DNA from: Taeniopygia guttata
Lineage: Eukaryota; Chordata; Aves; Passeriformes; Estrildidae
Length of the DNA stretch: 64,000 nucleotides
Assembly (NCBI RefSeq): GCF_048771995.1
Contig: NC_133026.1
Coordinates: 106,902,501-106,966,500, forward strand
Direction of reading: 5' to 3'
Shown here: positions 36,174-49,400 of the stretch, one piece after another
Layout of the letters: each line of letters opens with the position of its first letter
Position numbering within the stretch: position 1 is the first letter of the stretch
Position numbers and translations under genes: made by a program
The notes under the pieces: model-generated
Database searches by the model: none
What the model was told of the DNA's origin: nothing
The model's input: only the letters and a program-made list of their open reading frames with translations

Positions 36174-36658
36174 AGCCTGTATTTTTGCACTAAATCCTGT
36201 ACACTCCAGCCTCTCTTTAGCTTCCCTGTTTATCCCCTTTCCCAGAAGAAACGTTTCACTGCAAATCACTGCCTTGATACTCTTGGGTTTACAGATACTT
36301 ATGGCTATACTTGCATACTCCTAAATCAATAATAAACCCCAGCAAAATCAACAAATATTTTAGAAGATATTTTAGAGAAAGAAGCTATTGGGAAAAAAAA
36401 AAAAACAAAAAACAAACCAAACCCAAAACCAACCCAACCCAAAGATGACTAATTTTATGTGACTAAGTGCCCTCTAGTGACAAAGTCCTACTCCAATAAC
36501 TTTCACAGACACTTCCATGTGTTACACTGTTTTGTTTCTCAGTATCTGAACCATTGTGGGCTTTTTTGTTTGGTTTGTTTTTTTGTCTTGTTTTGTTTTA
36601 TTTAAAGAAAACAGAGCAAAAGTGACAGGCAAAATCTATCTGTAATGATAATAATAAT
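36174..36658 (-). repeat. Large inverted repeat, right arm
   Basis: This is the reverse complement of 35,191-35,657. It carries a longer A run (36,391-36,404, equal to a T tract in the left-arm sense) and ends in an AAT/AAC-type microsatellite that begins inside the arm. The inner edge is the 'agcctg' at 36,174, matching 'caggct' at 35,652-35,657. Confidence 0.9.
36467..36480 (-). promoter_or_regulatory. CTCF-like motif in the right arm
   Basis: GTGCCCTCTAGTGA is the exact reverse complement of the left-arm motif. The two sites face each other about 1.1 kb apart. Confidence 0.35.
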
Positions 36659-36690
36659 AACAACAGCAATAACAACAACAACAATAATCA
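36643..36690 (+). repeat. ATA/ACA compound microsatellite
   Basis: Units of AAT/ATA shift to AAC/ACA over about 48 bases. It overlaps the outer edge of the right inverted-repeat arm; a shorter ATT run is present at the matching edge of the left arm (35,186-35,200). Confidence 0.8.
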
Positions 36691-37166
36691 ACACCAATCA
36701 CTGTGTTAGTCTAAAATACACTTTATTAACTGAAACATGATGAGTATTTTCCAGCAAAGTCAATGCTATTATTTCTATAACTCAAGGGAGACACAGCTTT
36801 GTGGTGGGTTGCTCAGATTAGTCAACATCCTTTGAACTGCTGTTGCTTCTAAGAGCTCTCTGCCACTGAGTGGTGATGCTGCAAAGCAGAAGAGAGAATT
36901 AACTCTGGGTCAGCCTGACAACTCTTCCCCTTTATTACAAATCCCTCACCCCACACTGAAACCGACCTCCAATCAGTCATTTCTTCCCCAGAACAGCCCA
37001 TCCATATGCTGGAGCAAGCATGTCTAAAAGGCAGGCATGGAGCTTCACCTGCTCCATTATCTTCTCCAAACATAATAAGTAAGTAAGTAGAAAATATGTA
37101 CTTAGGGAAGCCTAGCTTATAAATGAGCTCTTAGAAACTAAAGAAACCCTCCAAAGGGGAAAATAC

Positions 37167-37195
37167 TTTTTTTTTTTTTCTTTTTTTTTTTTTTT
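37167..37195 (+). repeat. T-rich tract
   Basis: Two T runs of about 13 and 15 bases are separated by one C. It is low-complexity DNA. Confidence 0.85.
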
Positions 37196-37298
37196 GTCTC
37201 TCAGTTGTAGAAAGGATAGCAAGTCTTCACTTTGTACTGCTACTCCTTTAGGTGAAAGCTGAAGATTTAAAATCTAGTCTTAAAAGAGAAGAAAACTT

Positions 37299-37450
37299 TA
37301 TTATTATTATTATTGCTGTTGTCATTATTATATAAAATATGAAATATATATGTTTTATATTATGTTATAATATATAAATTAATACATTACGTATTATAAA
37401 TAATGTAGCACACACACACACATATATATATATTTATATACACACACACT
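37299..37450. repeat. ATT, AT and AC microsatellite block
   Basis: An ATT run (from 37,299) leads into about 80 bases of nearly pure A/T, then alternating CACACA, TATATA and CACACA (37,408-37,449). It is likely variable in length. Confidence 0.85.
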
Positions 37451-40400
37451 CCCCCTGTAACATTTCCATTATCAGATTTTTGGATACCACTCCAAAATTA
37501 TTCATCGCTCTTCTGTAAATAGCAGTTTTCCTATTTTTTCAAATGTTGTCTTTCGCTTTTTCATGTGGAGAATCTCACCATGACCATTACACTTCAGTCT
37601 GGAAAACAGCTCTCAGTCATTTTTTTAAAGACCAACAATGAATAATTTAAGTAATACAGTTCTCTGCTATGTATTTTTTAAAAAATGAAAACATTTCAAT
37701 GAAAACATGCTTTTTTTGCCTTCACACTTAATGAGCATGAATTATATTTTCTGGTTTTTCTAATGAAGTCATAACCTTACCACTTTAATTTTCTTTGCTG
37801 TACTCACTGTCTTTGCACTAAGATAATCAATGATGTTAGCTAGACAAGCAGTTTGCCAGTGTGCTCTCAAGTTACTGTAAAATTGGGTATTTAGTCAGAA
37901 GTGCTCCTATATTCCTCTGGAACATTAAATTGAAGGCTTAAAATACAGCCTTTCAGTAAGCAGTTCCTTAGAGAAGATAAAAAACAGCTCATAAACTAAA
38001 AAAGGATGTGGCAAAAGAGACAATTTTTTTCTATTGTACACAGCATAAAATGCACTAAAGTAAATTCAAATCTCCTAAGGAAATTTTGTTTCCTTAAAAA
38101 ACAATGAACACCAATGCTAAGGTGCTCTGACTTGCAATTTGACCTTTCAAATTACTGTCAAAAAGAGGGTACAGTTTTATTGTTAGTATCTGTTCTCGCA
38201 TTTTATCACAGCAGTTACATTTCTGCCTCTTTGCCCATACCCAACACTGCTTAATATTGGTTAAAGCCAACATAAAATATCAAGGATTGTAATTTCAAAT
38301 GACCTATCTACCGAATGGAAGGAATAAACTACCCTTAAGTATTTTCTCAGTCATGACAGAAACATCCAGTGCCTTCTTAAGGCTAATAAATGTAGACAAG
38401 AAACATGTTACTCTTACACTTTCATGAGACATAAAGCTTTGCAGTTCAGTGTCTGTGGAAATTTCTTCTGAACATATTAAAATGATCTTAGGGCTCTTCA
38501 GAAACCCTGTTCATAAAACAAAAAAAGCTAGGATAGTTAAAATTAATGAATCATAAATAAAACATGCATTTCTGTATATATTAAATGACAGGTCTCAGAA
38601 ACTCCACCACCACCCACACGTTCACATGCAGCAAAAGCACATACAATTCATTAAACCCACTCAAGTGTGCTGGTTCTTCCTGGCATTATTCATAATTGAA
38701 ACATTTCAATTCTAGTTAACAAAAAAACCTATCCTCTAATTTGAAAGTAAAACAAGAAAATTAGCTCTGTGTTTCAGGATTACAATACCACAGTGCCTTC
38801 AAGTAGCCACATTAAGGCTTAGGGTGGTTAAATTTAAAATGTTTGAGGGGTTTTGTGGCTGCTTTAAAAAAAAAAAAATTATAAAGAAGTAATGCAGCCC
38901 ACTCAAACAGCAATCTTTACAAACACAGATCTCTTCAATATTTTTTTCCAGTATGCCAAACAAAGCCAGACAGGAAAACAATGAAAAATGCCAAACTATA
39001 TTTTAATTATAAAATGAAAATGTCATTCCTTAAATATGAATGCTCTTAAATAAGCATAAGGAACAGATGGGCTGCAAAAAGCAGAGTAAGAGCAGGATAT
39101 AGTACTTAGGTGACAGATGATAGGGTGGGGGTGACAGTATCCCCCTACTTTTTACCTGTTTTAACCATAAAAGCTCCCTGCCAAGCACTTACATGATTAG
39201 GACATCTCATCTGGACTGCCTATACAAAAGGAGGCAAAGCACCCTGAATGAAATGGATTGGCTTGCTACAATGAAAATAAATGGCTAAGAATTAGATACT
39301 GCGTCTCAGACTCAATATTCATAAACCAGAGGTGGGATTCAAGCTCTGATCCCAATCCACTGTTACTCAGCATTTGGCTTGTTCCTGTTCACAGAGATGA
39401 GCACAAAGTGTATTTTCCTATTCTTGGTCTATTTTAATGGTTCACTAGGTCTCCATGCTGCTATCCTCTCAATTTAAAAATAAAAGAAAATCAGCTGCCT
39501 GCACCTTTCCTTAAAGCCTTGCTACATTTTAGGGCCATTCCAACAAACATCACCAGCTTTTCTCCACTTTGGGCACTCCAAAGAAAAAGGATAATTTTTG
39601 CCCCAAAAATTTATTCTGTAAAATCATTAGAGAATTACCTTAGTGAAACTGGTGGAACCCTGGGGGAAGGGATCATGAATTACTGCTTTTTTCTTGCATT
39701 CTTCACTTTCAATCTGCTTTTAGTTACCTGTTGCACACCAGATACCTGTAGTCAGCAGAACTTTGCTCTGGCTCCACATGGCCCATTAGAACTGGGCAGA
39801 CAAGAAACTTGATTATGTAAAATCATATGAAAGCTGTTTCAGTGCAACACCAGATGCAGGAGGAAATCATTATTCTGAGTTGCAGCTGGTGAATTCTTCC
39901 TGAAATACAGATCTGTGTTGCTTCTGTAACTTTTTCTTAAGGTATAAAAAGAGGGAAGCAAAACCTCAGCATATTCCTGAAGATCCATTTTTTTCCTAAA
40001 AAACCTGGTCTATCTTATTTATAATTTCTTTTCTGAAAATTAATATTTTAATGACTTGTACAGTGAGAAAAAAAAGGGCTATACAGACTTTTCTATTTGC
40101 ATGTTGAAGAACTGATTTTACCTGAAAGCGGTAACACTTGACCTCATCAGTTACATGGGGCCAGAAGAAAATGCATTTTTACCATGCTAAACACTTCCAG
40201 CTTTTAACTTTTGGAAAATTAATTATTATTATTCCTTAATACAGCAATATCAGTAAATCTTTACCCAGATGCCTACAAGCCTTTTAAATTTTTTTTTTCA
40301 TTCAAGAGAATAAATTATTCTGAAAAACAAAGTAGCTAAAATAGTTATCATGCCACTGTTTAAATAGCTTCCACCACAAATAAAACTATGCTGATGAGCC

Positions 40401-43400
40401 CAAAAACATCTGAGGTCCGTGTCTGCATAAATCAAAGAGACACGTGAAAGTCATTCTATTCACTTAATAGTCACACGGTATAAGAAAGGAGAAAAAAGCC
40501 TATACTCTTAAATTTGTCTCTGTCTCTTCATAAAATCATCCTCATGAATTCAAATAGGAAGAAGCAGCTTGCCGCTGGAAAGCAAAGTATCCGAGTGCCG
40601 TGGCTGCAACACACCAGCAAGGGGAGCAGTAACACTTTGAGAACTTCTCTCTCCAGCGACAGCCAATTTTACATAAATGCAGTAAGGTATAGAATATTGA
40701 TGCCAGGCTGTACAGACAGTGGAAGGGATATTAATTCTACTGAAAGACGGAGAAATTAAAAAAAGCAACCCAAACCCTACACAGACTCTTGCAATGCTAG
40801 AAGGTGGAAGCACACATAAAGGATCTCAGATCGGCCCCATATGCCACTCACCAAATAACCCAAGGCAGCGAGCTAAAATAAAGCCCTCTCAAATCTGAGA
40901 CTCTTATTTCCATTTCATGTATTTTTATATATATACACAGACATATACATAAGTTGTTTTCTGTATGTTCTCCTTTCAAACAGTGATGACTACATATTTC
41001 TATGGGAAGGGGAGACACTGTCTAGCTTCCTAGGAAAATAAACAGATGGCACTGCTGGAGTGGTAGGTAGGAGGGATGAAGTATTCTCAAGCCTCAATTG
41101 CAACCCTTGATAGGGAAAGTAGAAGGTGGAATTTCTCAAAGCAGGCTTTTACATCTGGATTTCTTAGGGACAGATAATTGAGCCAGCACTTCAATGGAGG
41201 AGTACATTTTATAACTGCTGTCAGACTGATCTTTTAAATTCTTGTGCCTGTAGCACTGACACAGACCTGTCCATGGTGGTTCTAAAGGCAGAGCTGGAAA
41301 TCCCACCACAGCTCCCTCCACACAGGGAAAAAAAGAGGGAGCACTGACAGTGCCTCTTTGCTGCATCATTCCCACTCTTCCTTTTCCAATCCTGTCCTAC
41401 CACAGGTACTTCTGAACAGTGGCACTGCCCAACTCAGCTACAGCCCAGCTATCATGGAGCAGAATACACAGGTCCCATCCATGGAAGTGCTGTAAAAAAG
41501 AAGCAAAGGTGGGAAGGAAAACTGCTGCCTGAACCAGGTTCTTCACCACAGCCAAGGCTCCCCCATTCATACCTTTTCTACAGCAATATGAAGTTTTTAG
41601 AAAGAAACAAGAATCCCTCTCCCTTCAAAATGCTGCAAGTTTTTAACAGCTGCTACCCAAGTAGGTAACAAAGGCATTTAATCAACTTGTAAATGCCCAA
41701 GTGTGAAGGCAACCTAAGTACTAATCATGAAATTACAACGCATGAAAAAATTCAGAATAGTGTTTTGCTGTAATTGTGCATAATTTAACTCAAAAAAGCA
41801 AGAGGAGTTATATTTGGATACAGAAGAAAGAGGTCAATTTAATGAGGGGGGAAAAAATGCTGTCATTTTTACTAGTCTGAGAGAGAAATCCTTTACCCAC
41901 TGTAACCCACTGTAAGAATTTTGGGATGTTGCTTCTCCAGTATGTCATGGGGACAAGTCATCATCAAAGGAACATGCAATAGAAAAAATGGTGTGTCAGA
42001 GCCACATTTTCAGCAAAAGAATCCACTTTTGTCATCTTAAAGAAAGCTCATTTATAAACTGCAGCTTCAGCCATTGGAGGCAGATAGAGACCTGTATGTT
42101 ACAATCCCAGAGTACAGTTGTAAAAATAAAAACAATATAAAAGTTTTCATCCTTCTGATAAGAAGGAATGGAAATATTAAATAAAAAATCCAGGATGGTC
42201 TCAACAAATTCCTAATGATTTCATGACATTTCTGGACAATGGGTTTCCTAATTTTGAGTTTGTAAGCAGATGTTGATGGAGTCAAATCCAGGCCTGGTTT
42301 GTACAGTTTCTTCTTTTCTTCTAAAGGGCAAGAATGGGATATGGGATGCAGGGTGACATCTGTCCTGGATGCAGTGCTACTGACATGGGCGAGGCTACTT
42401 GACCTACAAAGAGCCTTTCAAGCCCAGACACAGATGAAAGATGTGTGAATAGTTGATTCTGAAGGTCTGCCCATCCCATCAATCAGCCTGAGTTTGCCTG
42501 AACTTTGTTAACAGGGCACCAGCCATAAAGAAGAGCCACAAGCCTCCTACCCCAGCACTCAAATGTTGATATTGCCCTCCTTTCGTACCCTTCCCATCAT
42601 CAGCATCAAGCCAAAAGAATTACATTCAATCCCTTTACCTGGCACAAAGCCAGCAGAGAAACATAAGCAGGAGTCTTGTGACAGAGGAGAAGGAAACCAG
42701 AGCATGAAGTGCCCTTCACCATACATGGCCCACTGGATCGGTCTGAGCAGCCTAACCCATGCTCTGTGTCACAATCCTGAGGATATCACTCCTTGGGACA
42801 AAATTTTTAGACCAGAAGTAGAAAGAACATGATATAGTATCAGGAATAAGTGCTTTTCTGGTAACCAAGTTCAAAAAGGGTACAGAGGGCACAGAGGCTA
42901 TGGTAAGGAATTATCTTGATGCTAATGCAAATGAATGTAATTTCTTCCAAAACATGCTCTTGCACTTGACCTTTAAGGCACACCTTTCCAAGGAAATACT
43001 CTTATCAAATCACAATAAAAATTCCTTTGGGTTTATTGTAAGTACAAGAAGTAAATTGCATTAGCATAAACACATCTCCATCTTAAGAGGCAGATTCTTT
43101 CATAGGTAGCTTTCAATGTACATAGACTGCAAAAACAGGAGGATGGCTTTAACAGCCAGCCTTTAGAATTCCCTAGAATGCAGCTGGATTGGTAACTCTT
43201 CTAAAAGTCATAAAATAAATGGATTTTTCCACCGGAGGTGTACACCTTTGCAGCTTTTAGTGACTAAAATGATACTTTATTGATTTTGAAGACATCTGGA
43301 AAAATAAGGCATTTTTGTTTATTTGGAAAAAATAACAGGATATATTTTCAAGAAACAAGTGTGTGTAAACACAAAGTTCTCTAGGCTGGCACGATATACA

Positions 43401-46400
43401 CCACAGCTCTGTCTAAGATTTCATATGCATTCTATATAGACTTTGCTCATAATCTAACACAGATCACATAATGTTCATGTGACCACAAAAGGTTTGCTTT
43501 TTCCCTGAAAGGATAGCATCTTTAGACATTATGTTAAATTATTGCTGGGTCAGCCCAGCATAGACAAGCCCCTACTACCCTTGGGTGGGAACATCAGGTA
43601 TGATTAAACAAAAATCTGCTAGTCTTTCTTTTAGGTCATTTCTGTCTTCCCAGTTTTCAGTCTCTGTATCACAAACAGGTGCAGGTAACCCAGTTTTCCC
43701 TGTGTTAGCTGTCTTCTTCCTAATGAAATGAAGTCTGAAAGGATAATTTGATTTGCAAAAAAGAGAAAAAATACTCAAGACTATAAAGAAAAACAGGATG
43801 CTGGACAGAAATGCTCTGGGATGAAGCCATAATATGAGAATGAACACAGCCATGGATAGCCTTTCCTCTTTCCATCATCATCCTAAGAAAGATTCCTCTT
43901 TTTCTGAGCCTCCTGGCTTGCATACGTGTGCCTTATCCTCCTCCTTTCTCTTTAAAGTAGCAGAAATTTTTATCTCTAATCCTCTTGTCATCTGCTAGAC
44001 AAAAATACAGATTCAACGTCCTTGTTTATTTTTGAAAAATAGCATTATTATCAAGAATGTTGCTAATTATCAGTTACTTTGAGAGATATGAAACCCTTCT
44101 TCTACCTTGGGAAAATATTTGGGGTTTTTCAAAAACTCTTCTACTTGAAATAAGAGAGTGTAAGATTAGAATGATTTTATAACCAAAGAAAGAGTACTTT
44201 TTACTCTTTTGACTAGCTGAATCTTCAAAATAATTTCAAAACATTTTGTCCTTTTACTTAGGCTGCAGACTCTGACAAATTCAGAATAACTAAGAAAGGA
44301 TTCTTTTATTCAGAAGATGTCAAAACAATAATGCCAGTAGAGTTCTCCAAAGAAATGAATTTAAATAGAAAATTCATTTGAAATTTTCTTTCCCACACAC
44401 TGTTCTGCAGTTGCACTGGATCAGCACTTCCTTCTGAAGGAGAATGTTTTGGACAAAGATCCCTGATTTGCTCTAAGGCTTTGTGCTTACTTGTATTTTA
44501 GTAACAGGACAATCAAGGCCTGAAAAGCTGTTTTTCTGCAGTAAGTACTGTACCCTTCCTCCTTGGGGTCCAGCTGCATGTCATCCCAAGCCAAGGGCTG
44601 GTACAGAGCAGCTGTGCTACCTTGGCCCAGATTTCTGAGCAAACTTGTAATTTGTGAGGTAGGGGTGTGAGAAAGTGGGCTAGAGCCACACAAGAAAAGA
44701 ATGGGAGAGGTGCAGGTAGAGATGCAGTTATTGAGCTGAGGATAGGTGCTGTTGCAGGATTCAAGAGAAAAACACCAACATAAGAAAGTATAAAATACTT
44801 AAGGGACTGGAAGAAAAATACAGCCTCTTACTTGTTTCTTTGTGTTCTATAATTTCTGGAACTATTGAGTATTCAGAAAGAAAAAGCCCCAAACAGACAA
44901 CTAAACTGACTGCAGTGGAAATTCAATTATAATGTGAAATAGTAATCTGTGTAATTTTAACTCAGTCCCCATTGCTACAGTAGATGGATGAATAAAACAG
45001 TATTTAGTATTATCCTCAAATAATATTTCTGTAGAATATTTAATTTTTGAGTTCCATGTGTCAGTGGTAAATCTTACTTGATTATTCCCATTTTGCTGCA
45101 TTGTTTATCCTATAGCCTCATCTCATAGCTTGGAATGAATCATGGTAGATCTGTACAACTAGTGGCTTCCTGATAAAGCACATTTCCAGTACTATTTTTA
45201 AGCATTTACCAAGCAGTGTGGCTAGGGCCACTACATGACAGATGCTATGGAATCACTGAACATTTGAATATTACTATGTTAATTTTAGAAGAAATGTTAT
45301 ACATATCCACATGGACTTGTTAGTGATTGCATTACAGCCTAAGTGATCAGGAGATGAGTTAACAGAGGAACAAGTGATCAGAGTGGGTTTTGGATACTGA
45401 GAAGGCAGGTTCTATGTCATACCCACAGTGGTCTACAACAAGGACATGTATTATTAATTATGCATTTATTAATTCTCGTGCTGCAGAGGACAGGTGACCT
45501 ACTCTTAACTAAGCATACACATAACTTTCTTATAGATAACATGTTTCCTCTTTTCTGGATAAACTCTTTTTTGCTTTAGGAAAGATTACTTCTCACCTCA
45601 TAACCTTGTCACTTCCAAACCTCGTTCAATATAAGGGAAGATGATGTAGTACAGGCAGATGAGATGATGACCACCACCTGATCACGAGAAAGTTTCAGAT
45701 TTAGCTGGGAAAGCACAGCTTGTGGTGCTGAATGAGACATGCCCCATTTGGCCAGGGCCCTATAGCATGTTCTGCAAAGAAGCATACTTCAAAGATTTCC
45801 AGGAAGTAAGGCACCTTCCTAATGAAAGGTGTATACTGGAACTGTGACACTCCTTAGGGCTGTGGCCCAAAGCTAGAATTGGCTTTGCACTAGCATAAAA
45901 AAATTTTCTGTTTTCTCTTATCGATTTAGTTTAATAAATATGATTTTCCAGCTGTTGGAGCCAAGTCCAAAATGAACACAGCCAGTTCCTTTTACATAAC
46001 ACCAAACTGGGAAGACTTTTTTCCAAAGCTTGCTCAAACAAACAGCCACACTGACCACTAGCTGTTGTACAACTCCACAACTCTAGCTGCTCTCAAATTG
46101 CATCTCATTCACAAGCCTCTCTAGCTTAGAAGAGGCAAATAACTAGTGTGTGCGTTATTGTATACTTCCGTTTCCTCAGAAACTGTAAATACAGGACTAC
46201 ATTTGCTGAACAGCATCATCAGAACCAAATCTGTAGCAATGGTAGCAATTATCTCCTTAATTCCAAAAGGTGTAAGGGTAGGGTGTACAAGAGGACTGCA
46301 TCAGTTACTCTCATTGGTATGTAAGTGGATGATAATTGTTTTAATATCCATTTAAAAAAAAGAAAAATGTTCATGCTAATTTATTGGATTAGACATCAAG

Positions 46401-49400
46401 TTGTTTGCATTACAGAGTCAAGGAACAACTGCTTCTGATGATGCCAATGTAAATTATCACAAAACAAATAATTTTTGTCACAACCTAAATTGCAGAAGTG
46501 CATGGTACTACCAGATACACTTCCAATATAACCCAGTTGCTACTGTCTGCCAGTCTTTCAAACTAATAATTTAGTTTCCTTGTGGCATTACACAAAGAAA
46601 TGCACAATCTGTATGTAATTCATAGCATTTACTAATTGTATTTTTTCCTTTTTCTAAATTCAAGCTACCCACAAGACTAAAGATATATTTTCACATCTGA
46701 TTAATTTCATTATCATTTATGCTAAATCTGCTCCAACTGAACCTAAAAAACGTGGAGGAGAACAGTTTTGTTTTTTTTTTAGCTTGGATTTAGATTTAAG
46801 AAGACAAGTAGCAGCAGCAGCATGAGACACATATAATAGGGCTTAATTACATCTCACACAGGCTTAATTACGAGAAGTGGCAGAAAGAACCTGCAACATT
46901 TCTTCATTAGAGAAAAGTTATCAACCATGTTTCCCAAACTTTTAGTACAGAAGTGCTATTAATTGCTTACTGCCAGCATACAGAATTCGCATTTGTTATT
47001 CAGGCTGATATACATATCACAACTGCCACAAGAAATGGATAACTGAATTAGTTTGATGAATTTCATAATGATAAACATAGCATTTCCACAACAAGCTTAG
47101 GGAATTGAAAGCCTGCATTTATGAGTTCTGATTTCTGCAGCAACTGGTTTGTCTTTTTTTCTTCTTGTAAATTCAGGGTAAAATATTGCGATTGTTATAT
47201 CCTTTGATATCCTTATTTAATTCCCAATGCACAGAGAAGATAGTTTGTAGGTCCATGTCAGTAAAACAGCAATTTCAGAACTAGTTGAAATACAATATTT
47301 CATCCACAGAGGAAACTCAAATCACGTTGCTTTCTGGGCAAAGAAAATGAGAAGAAATTTTTAAAAGTGTATTTCCACAGTATCCCATATAACAACTTTA
47401 TAAAAATTTTTATTGTAAATTCTAATTTTTATTATTTCATGACACATCAGTTGCAACTTCACATAGCTATTTAGATGCAAGTGATGACCTTTCATGGCAT
47501 AGATTTCGGTGAAAAATGCTAATACTGATTATTGTACCATTGACTGATTCACACAGACTTTTATCTAGACCACTTGTAACACACCGTTATATGTTCATCT
47601 TAAGATATGTATTACAATAGTTTGGAGATACAAACAAGTTCTAGAAAAGCTGAAGCCATTATTTCAACACTTGGTGGCAACATGTCAAAAAAACCCCCAA
47701 AAGTTCTTCCAACAATGCTGACTTTTACAAGAAATGTGCATTTCACTGAAAATAACCTGACAAAAGAATTTGGAGCAGGCCTAATCCATTCCTGGTTGCT
47801 TTGATGGCATTTAGTACAGGCTCACTTCTTAGACATTCTGCTTTATTTTTGGTGTCAACATCTTTGAGCAACAACACTTCAAAACTGGTTAGTCAGCCTA
47901 CACTACTTCCTGGTCATCAAAGCTGAGCAGTTCTGCCATGCTGCAGAGTACATGTATGAAATACTGACTACATGCTGCCATTTTCTGCTTCATCCCATGT
48001 CTTCAAGAAAGAAGGTGTAAACACCAGGGAACGAACACCAAATACCTGGCTCTGCTATAGAGTGTCACACCCAGTGGCCTCAGGGTCCATAGGAAGGACA
48101 GGACCATTTGGGGTGGGAGCTGGGGGTGGGGGTACCATTTGCTACATATAGGGCACTGTTGGGCAGCTATCTGGGGTATAGAAAAGACTATACAGACAAA
48201 AGCTGCTCACACCATCTTTCTTTAAATGGCACATTATGTTGCTTCTTTTCCCCAGTACACAACGTGATGCTTCAAGCAGCAGAGCTTTGAGGAGCTCTCT
48301 TTAGGAAATTGTTCCACAGTTTGCAACACATCTTTGACAGAAAACTACTCTCCCTTTAAGTTAAGGATTCCTGAAATCCAGCTGAACACTGCTGCTACTC
48401 ATCAGTTGCCCAGTTTCACTTCGCCTTTCTGTGGTTATCAGCACTAGTGCAAATTAAGTCTTTTTGCTTGAAATAATAATAATTTTGAAAGAAAGTGTAA
48501 TTTAGCTTTCCTACTTCTAAGGTCTAAGCATTTCTAATAAATATTAATTTTTTTGTCTTCTGTCTGAGGTCAATCGTAGTAGGCATCAATATTTTATTTA
48601 TCTGCCTCACTCATTTTTGACAAGGGGTGAAATCAACAGCAGGATGAAAGGATGCTGTAATAAAGATGTTAAAGAATAAAAACTTGAGCTTAAATCCTGA
48701 CCTCTGCAGAGCCTCATTAGTACAATTCACCCTGTCTAAATTCATCACCAGTCATCTCTGCTCATTGTTTATAGCCCTTCAACTCATCTACAGTCTGTAT
48801 GACCATGTTTCTATCGAAGCCAAAATGTATTAGTTATTTGTGTACTCTTTGGCAAGATAGTATCAAAAGGTTTACTAAAATGCATGTATTATACCACTTG
48901 CCTTTCATCTGCTTATTTTGTAATCTTATCAGGAAGGTAAAAAAAGCAATCTGGCTAGATTTATTCTTTCTAAGCCTATTTGTCTTATTGCTTATGGTTC
49001 CATTATTAAATCTGAGGAAAATAATCTTCTTTACTCAACCTCGCAATACATTTATCATTTGCCTGTTTTTTATGGTTCTAATTTCACTGGCTCTTCCAGT
49101 TATAGTCACAAAGCGCTCCCAAAAATGGACCCTGACATGGAAAAAGAAACATGTGCACAGTAAGGATAAGGTTTGTGGAAAGAAGTAGAAACACAAATGA
49201 ATTAGAAACAGAAATAGAGCACAAGGTATAGCAAATTTTGATCCTAAATCTGCCTCTTCTGACCACACACCTTCTGTGTGTGCTAAAATTCAGTTCTGTA
49301 GCCAGCACTAAAAATCAGCCAGCCATAGCACTTCAGCACTCCCTTAGCTTTAACCACATGAAAAGTCCCTCTTGACTTCAGGGTCTACTCAAGTGTCACA

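Larger units (their letters stand above)
36691..48000. other. Intron block with microsatellites, no genes
   Basis: Past the microsatellites at 37.2-37.5 kb the sequence is AT-rich and unique-looking. The segment 40,550-40,870 is richer in GC and CpG than its neighbours and may be a conserved noncoding element. Open frames, including one of 97 codons at 39,519, have no domain or signal that suggests a gene. Confidence 0.45.

Noticed and set aside
35191..36658. The large inverted repeat as a pair of LTRs or a CR1 pair
   Set aside because: The arms are inverted, not direct; they lack TG...CA ends, TATA/poly(A) order and the CR1 3' terminal repeat.
48799..49185. 129-codon hydrophobic plus-strand frame
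   Set aside because: T-rich DNA gives F/L-rich frames by chance; no initiation context, splice logic or family resemblance was seen.
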